Shown here: one piece after another, positions 60,270-64,000 of the stretch
Numbering within the stretch: position 1 is the first letter of the stretch
Layout of the letters: the number at the start of each line of letters is the position of its first letter
Source: Massilia sp. KIM
GTDB taxonomy: Bacteria > Pseudomonadota > Gammaproteobacteria > Burkholderiales > Burkholderiaceae_D
Assembly (NCBI RefSeq): GCF_002007115.1
Contig: NZ_MVAD01000001.1
Span: forward strand, 2,418,001-2,482,000
Direction of reading: 5' to 3'
DNA length: 64,000 nucleotides
Notes under the pieces: generated by a model
The model's input: only the letters and a program-made list of their open reading frames with translations
The model's database searches: none
Told to the model about the DNA's origin: nothing
Position numbers and translations under genes: made by a program

Positions 60270-61483
60270 TTCCGGTCAGGCAGGATGTTTGTGTACGTTT
60301 CGGCAACAATCCGGCCGAGAATAGCATAGGTCCGGTGGCTTCTTACGTACGCTGGGCCACGTTCGGCGAACTCTGCAGCAAGAGCGCGGTCGTCCAGCAG
60401 GCGGCGCACCGCGCGCGCGAAGGGGGCCGGCTCCATCGGGGCGCACAGGCCGGCGCCGCTTTGCGCGATGACCAGGGCCTGGTCGGGGATGTCGTTGGCC
60501 ACGCTGGGGATGCCCAGGGCCAGGTATTCGACCAGCTTGGTCGGCGAGGAGACGTCGAACAGGGCGCCGCGCGGGATCGGCGACAGGCCGACCTCGGCCC
60601 GCACCGCGTAGCCGAGGGCGGTGCGCTGGGGCAGCCAGCCGGTCAGCAGCACGTGGCTGTCGAGGCCGCGGCGCGCGATCTCGGCGCGCATCCAGTCCAT
60701 CTCGTCGTTCGAGGCGGCGTCGCCAGCCAGCACCAGCAGCACGTCAGGGACGTCGGGCTTGAGCAGCTCGACCATATCGAGCAGGAAATCGGAGCGGCGC
60801 GCCTGGGCAATGCGGCCCAGGTAGAGCACCACGCGGCGGCCGTCCAGGCGCGGGTCCTGGACCGGCTCGATCCGGGCGCGGTCGAACAATTCGGCGTCCA
60901 CGCCCATCGGTACCGCGGTCATGCGCGCGCGCTCGAAGCCCTTGGCAGCCAGCCAGTCGGCCATGGCCTCGCTCTGCACGAAGATGTGGCGCGCGCCGGG
61001 CAGCACCAGCCTGTAGATGACGAAGCGCGAGGCCGCCGCGCGCAGCGCGTGCCCGAACCACTTCAAGCCCTTGCCGCGCCGGCCGATCTCGTCGCGCCTC
61101 ACCTCGAAGCCCTCCACGATGGGGAAGGACATCCAGTACAGGAAGGGCACGCCGAGCAATGCTGCGGCGCAGCGTCCGAGCAAACCCGAGGCGATCTTGT
61201 CGCGCACCTGGATGCAGTCGGGGCGGGCGCCGCGGCGCGCGCGCAGCAGGCCTTGCAGGTCCCACAGCGGCGACAGCACGCTGGCGAAGCGGCTCTTGAG
61301 ACTGCCGACCCGGTGCATGCCGCCGGCCCGCCAGGGGTCGCTCGCCTCGCTGCCCGACTGGCCGACCAGTTCGGTGCGCACCCCATAGCGCGGCATCTCG
61401 GCGCCGAACAGGGTCAGCACGTCGGCGCGCAGCGGCGGCAGCGGATCACGAACGATGAAGGCGATGGACAGGGGCTTGCGCAT
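60266..61483 (-). CDS. glycosyltransferase, GT4-like
   Basis: A 405-residue GT-B transferase. The C-terminal donor domain opens with 'RVVLYLGRIAQARRSDFLLDM', and 'VSSPTKLVEYLALGIPSVAND' holds the conserved Glu near the sugar-nucleotide. A hydrophobic segment near 'ALLGVPFLYWMSFPIVEGF' may bind the membrane. It is the first gene of the exopolysaccharide operon; ATG at 61483 begins 'MRKPLSIAFIVRDPLPPL', the usual family start. A start at 61519 would add twelve residues. No JUMPstart element is visible in the 120 bases upstream. Confidence 0.9.
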   Translation of the reverse strand: MRKPLSIAFIVRDPLPPLRADVLTLFGAEMPRYGVRTELVGQSGSEASDPWRAGGMHRVGSLKSRFASVLSPLWDLQGLLRARRGARPDCIQVRDKIASGLLGRCAAALLGVPFLYWMSFPIVEGFEVRRDEIGRRGKGLKWFGHALRAAASRFVIYRLVLPGARHIFVQSEAMADWLAAKGFERARMTAVPMGVDAELFDRARIEPVQDPRLDGRRVVLYLGRIAQARRSDFLLDMVELLKPDVPDVLLVLAGDAASNDEMDWMRAEIARRGLDSHVLLTGWLPQRTALGYAVRAEVGLSPIPRGALFDVSSPTKLVEYLALGIPSVANDIPDQALVIAQSGAGLCAPMEPAPFARAVRRLLDDRALAAEFAERGPAYVRSHRTYAILGRIVAETYTNILPDRK

Positions 61484-61643
61484 GGACGATCGATAGCGAT
61501 TGATCAAGAATCGGGCCAATCGATTCTAGCGCAGCCTTGGGCGCGCACAATTCATCAACACGCGCCATGTGTGCGGTGCAGCACACTCAGCCATAAAAAG
61601 TCGCGCCGGGAGCCCCCCGATCGCAGGGAATCGCGCGCCGGCC

Positions 61644-62804
61644 CTAGGCGATCGCGCGGTCCAGCGGGTCCTCGGCCTGCTCGACCCGATTGCGTCCCGC
61701 GCGCTTGGCCCGGTACAAGGCCTTGTCGGCGCGTCCCAGGGCCGTGCCGATGCCGTCGCCCTCCCCCAACGTGGCGACGCCGATGCTGACCGTCAGCGCC
61801 ATCCGCTCGCCCTGGTCCTCGAGCGCCGCCGTCGCCACCGCGCGGCGCAGGCGCTCGGCCAGCGCGAACGCCCCGGCCGCGTCGGTGGCGGGCAGCAGCA
61901 CCGCGAATTCCTCCCCGCCCAGCCGCCCCAGCAGGTCGCCGCGGCGCAGCGCCGCGCCGGCGGCGGCTGCGAATACCTGCAGCGCGCGGTCGCCGAAGGC
62001 GTGGCCGTGGCCGTCGTTCATGCGCTTGAAGTGGTCGATGTCCAGCATCAGCAGGCTGAGCGGCTGCCCGAGCCGCCGCGCCTGCGCCTGCGCGCGCTCG
62101 GCCTCGGCCAGGAAGCAGTGGCGGTTGGCCAGGCCGGTCAGGCTGTCGGTGGTGGCCAGCTCGCGCAGGCGCGCCTCGTCCTTCTGCTTGCACAGCAGCA
62201 GGAAGCCGAAGCCGTTCACGACCAGCAGGAAGTAGGCGCCCAGGTAGACCGTGGTCTGGGACGGACTGGGGGTGTACACGTCGAGGCCGCTGCCGCTGGC
62301 TACCCAGGCGCGCCAGAAGAAGGCGAAGGCGACCAGCAGGTTGGGCAGGCCGATGATGCAGCGCAGGAGCGAAAAGCGGGGCCCGGTGCCGATCATGATC
62401 AGGCCGTTCAGGCCGGCGATCGTGGCCAGCACCAGCGACATCAGGAGGACGCGCTGGGCCGCGCTGGCGTCGAAGGCCACGGTGGCGAGCAGCAGCCCCT
62501 CGCCCAGGATGAACAGACCGAGCAGGCCGCGCTGCCAGCGGTAGCCGAGGAAGGTGGTGTAGGCCAGCGCCTCGCCCACGGCGGCGGCGATCAGGAGCCC
62601 GTTCGAGAGCAGCACGCCGGTCGCGGGCGGCAGCGAAGGCCGCAGCCAGAAGGCCAGGAAGCCCGCGCCCTCGATCAGCTTGGCCCAGGTCCAGATCTTC
62701 ATCGAGCGGTCCGGCCGGCCGGTGCGCGAATAGCCCGCCATCAGGACGGCGTAGCTGATATTGCCGATGGCGAGCATCAGCATGAACGCGCGTATCTCGT
62801 TCAT
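61644..62804 (-). CDS. membrane-bound diguanylate cyclase
   Basis: A 386-residue protein with about six N-terminal membrane segments over residues 1-190 and a GGDEF domain after 'RELATTDSLTGLANRH'. The catalytic loop is 'RLGGEEFAVLLP', an active GGEEF variant, with metal Asp in 'LLMLDIDHFKRMNDGHGHAFGD'. It lacks an RxxD-type I-site at the usual spot ('ALRRGDLLGRLGG' has RGDL), so product feedback may be present only if that tetrad functions. It makes cyclic di-GMP, a regulator of exopolysaccharide production, and it lies next to the exopolysaccharide operon. Targets are inference. Confidence 0.93.
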   Translation of the reverse strand: MNEIRAFMLMLAIGNISYAVLMAGYSRTGRPDRSMKIWTWAKLIEGAGFLAFWLRPSLPPATGVLLSNGLLIAAAVGEALAYTTFLGYRWQRGLLGLFILGEGLLLATVAFDASAAQRVLLMSLVLATIAGLNGLIMIGTGPRFSLLRCIIGLPNLLVAFAFFWRAWVASGSGLDVYTPSPSQTTVYLGAYFLLVVNGFGFLLLCKQKDEARLRELATTDSLTGLANRHCFLAEAERAQAQARRLGQPLSLLMLDIDHFKRMNDGHGHAFGDRALQVFAAAAGAALRRGDLLGRLGGEEFAVLLPATDAAGAFALAERLRRAVATAALEDQGERMALTVSIGVATLGEGDGIGTALGRADKALYRAKRAGRNRVEQAEDPLDRAIA

Positions 62805-62968
62805 GCCGCGCCTGGCTCGCCGCGCGCTGGCTGCTGTCTCATCGTTTCCCCTGATCTTCCATTCAAGCTTGGCAATGGATATTGTCTTTATGCAATTATC
62901 TCATAGAAACATATCGCTATGCAGACCGGATGGCGGGCGACCGGGGATTCGGAATGACGAGGCGAAGC

Positions 62969-63056
62969 GGCCGCCGGACGGCGAGGCCGAACGGCGGGGC
63001 CGGACGGCGGCCGAACGGCGGGGCCGAACGGCGAGGCCGAACGGCAAGGCCGGACG
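62969..63056. repeat. GC-rich minisatellite, about seven 12-14 base units
   Basis: Degenerate units of the type GGCCGAACGGCG(A/G) follow each other directly, with variants carrying GGACGG. The array ends six bases before the App1 stop codon. The gap 62805-63062 otherwise contains an AT-rich stretch near 62870-62920 that may hold the diguanylate cyclase promoter. Confidence 0.8.
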
Positions 63057-63062
63057 ACATGT

Positions 63063-64000
63063 TCAGCCGGCGCTCAGCAGCTTGTCGTCCTCGCGCTTGT
63101 CGAGGCGCACGTCGGCCAGGCGGTCGACGTGGATCAGGCCCTCGGCCGCCGCGTGCGAGGCGGCGAACACGCTGTCGGGGGCCAGCACGAGCTGGGCGCC
63201 GGTGGCGCTGACCTCGGCGATCAGGCGGTCCAGGGCTTCGATGCGCAAGGGGTCGGGATTCACGTTGCGGATATAGATCATGCGTACCGCCTGCGGATGG
63301 CGACGCACCACCTCGGCATAGATCTCGGGATCCTGTTCGCCGCTGTCGCCGATCAGGACGAAGCGCATGCCGGGGTGGAAGGACAGGATGCGCTCGATCT
63401 GCTCCAGCTTGTGGCTGCCGTGGCTGGTGGGCTTGAGGATGGTGCGCAGGTCGAGCTCGCGCAGCAGCAGCGGTCCGAGCGGAATGCCCTGCATGCGCAG
63501 GAAGTCGACGAGCGGCCCGAACAGGTGCCAGGGACTGCTCGAGACGTAGAACAGCGGGTTGTTTTCCTTGCCGGACACGCCGGCGGACAGGGCGCGGTAG
63601 AAGGCGGCCACGCCCTTGAAGGGCTTGCGGGTGTGGGCGTTGCTGCGCACCAGCATCAGGGCCATGTTCAATTTGTTGGTGACATTGGTCCAGAGCACGG
63701 TGTCGTCGATGTCGCTGATGATCCCGAACTTCGCCGTGGATGCCGGCACCATGGCCTCGGCCTCGGCCCTGGGCGGCTGGCCGTCCGGGCCGCGGCTGTC
63801 CGGCAGCTCCAGCTCGACCCGCTGCCAGCCGTCCGCCAGCGGCGCGGCGGCGCTGATCTCGAAGCTGAAGTAGCCGCCGCGGTCGGTGAAGCTTTCCAGC
63901 TCCTGGCCCTGGAAGCGCGCCAGCACGCGCGCGCCCTCCACCTCGTCCGACTCCAGGCGGCGGTACAGGGCGATCAGGTTGTGCCAGCCGCTGTCGGTCG
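63063..64000 (-). CDS. App1-family (DUF2183) phosphatase-like protein, partial
   Basis: At least 312 residues lie in the window and the reading frame stays open to the right edge, so the N-terminus is missing. The catalytic HAD-like signature 'IISDIDDTVLWTNV' (DxDxT) is clear, with 'FYVSSSPWHLFGPLVDFLR', 'GSHKLEQIERIL' and 'RFVLIGDSGEQDPEIYAEVV' giving the remaining motifs of the App1 phosphatidate phosphatase catalytic domain. A beta-rich domain precedes it ('VLARFQGQELESFTDRGGYFSFEI'). Biological role in bacteria is not established. The frame continues as '...LIALYRRLESDEVEGARVL', showing that an internal GTG at 63941 is not the start. Confidence 0.88.
   Translation of the reverse strand, partial: TDSGWHNLIALYRRLESDEVEGARVLARFQGQELESFTDRGGYFSFEISAAAPLADGWQRVELELPDSRGPDGQPPRAEAEAMVPASTAKFGIISDIDDTVLWTNVTNKLNMALMLVRSNAHTRKPFKGVAAFYRALSAGVSGKENNPLFYVSSSPWHLFGPLVDFLRMQGIPLGPLLLRELDLRTILKPTSHGSHKLEQIERILSFHPGMRFVLIGDSGEQDPEIYAEVVRRHPQAVRMIYIRNVNPDPLRIEALDRLIAEVSATGAQLVLAPDSVFAASHAAAEGLIHVDRLADVRLDKREDDKLLSAG

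Noticed and set aside
61484..61643. JUMPstart/ops element upstream of the exopolysaccharide operon
   Set aside because: No GGCGGTAG core was found in this gap.

Overview
The window looks like a chromosomal segment of a high-GC betaproteobacterium of the family Oxalobacteraceae (Massilia, Telluria or Duganella type). The basis is indirect: very high GC in the genes, several PEP-CTERM anchored exoproteins, an EpsA-type LuxR regulator, a reverse transsulfuration pair, coexisting dimeric and monomeric NADP isocitrate dehydrogenases, and many REP-like palindromes carrying an 'ACTTGGGT' arm. No rRNA or tRNA was recognised, so the genus is an inference.

Layout. 1-5.5 kb: short-chain fatty acid module. 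The start of prpB has a near-perfect sigma-54 promoter and a strong palindromic enhancer candidate, then come the acetate permease pair yjcH-actP and the sigma-54 activator prpR. 4.5-11.1 kb: LysR/isochorismatase divergent pair, cystathionine beta-synthase plus gamma-lyase/synthase, a DUF2939 protein and a chemoreceptor. 11.3-25.4 kb: housekeeping block with a tricorn-type protease, clpA-clpS, a cold-shock gene, icd, rluE, monomeric idh, rpsT and murJ. The two non-homologous isocitrate dehydrogenase genes share a composite upstream element with identical internal spacing.

25.4-35.1 kb: a ten-gene, tightly overlapping minus-strand operon. It encodes a compact type II secretion / type IV pilus-like machine: GspG, GspF, GspE, PilM/GspL-like, PilN-like, PilO/GspM-like and PilP/GspC-like proteins, a TPR-bearing secretin lipoprotein and three more prepilin-like proteins. 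Divergent from it lie a PEP-CTERM protein and a 1066-residue secreted subtilase, a plausible substrate. 39.7-50 kb: two small lipoproteins, the epsA regulator with an OmpR-type regulator whose phosphoacceptor Asp is Glu, two more PEP-CTERM proteins, an ExeM/NucH extracellular nuclease, a TIGR03790-type protein and a short AT-rich island with a membrane protein of unknown role.

50.2-61.5 kb: a nine-gene minus-strand exopolysaccharide operon (two glycosyltransferases, CapK-like adenylate-forming protein, heparinase II/III-like protein, WecB, WecG/TagA, GalE, two sugar-nucleotidyltransferases). It has no polymerase, flippase or priming transferase inside the window. 61.6-64 kb: a membrane diguanylate cyclase, a GC-rich minisatellite and a partial App1 (DUF2183) protein.

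The most interesting items are the non-canonical secretion/pilus operon, the paired isocitrate dehydrogenase control element, the pseudo-response-regulator-like protein beside EpsA, the split prp locus with visible sigma-54 control, and the REP-like elements, one of which sits inside a 38-bp inverted repeat. Searches and structure predictions could not be run; family calls rest on motifs, length and context read by eye.
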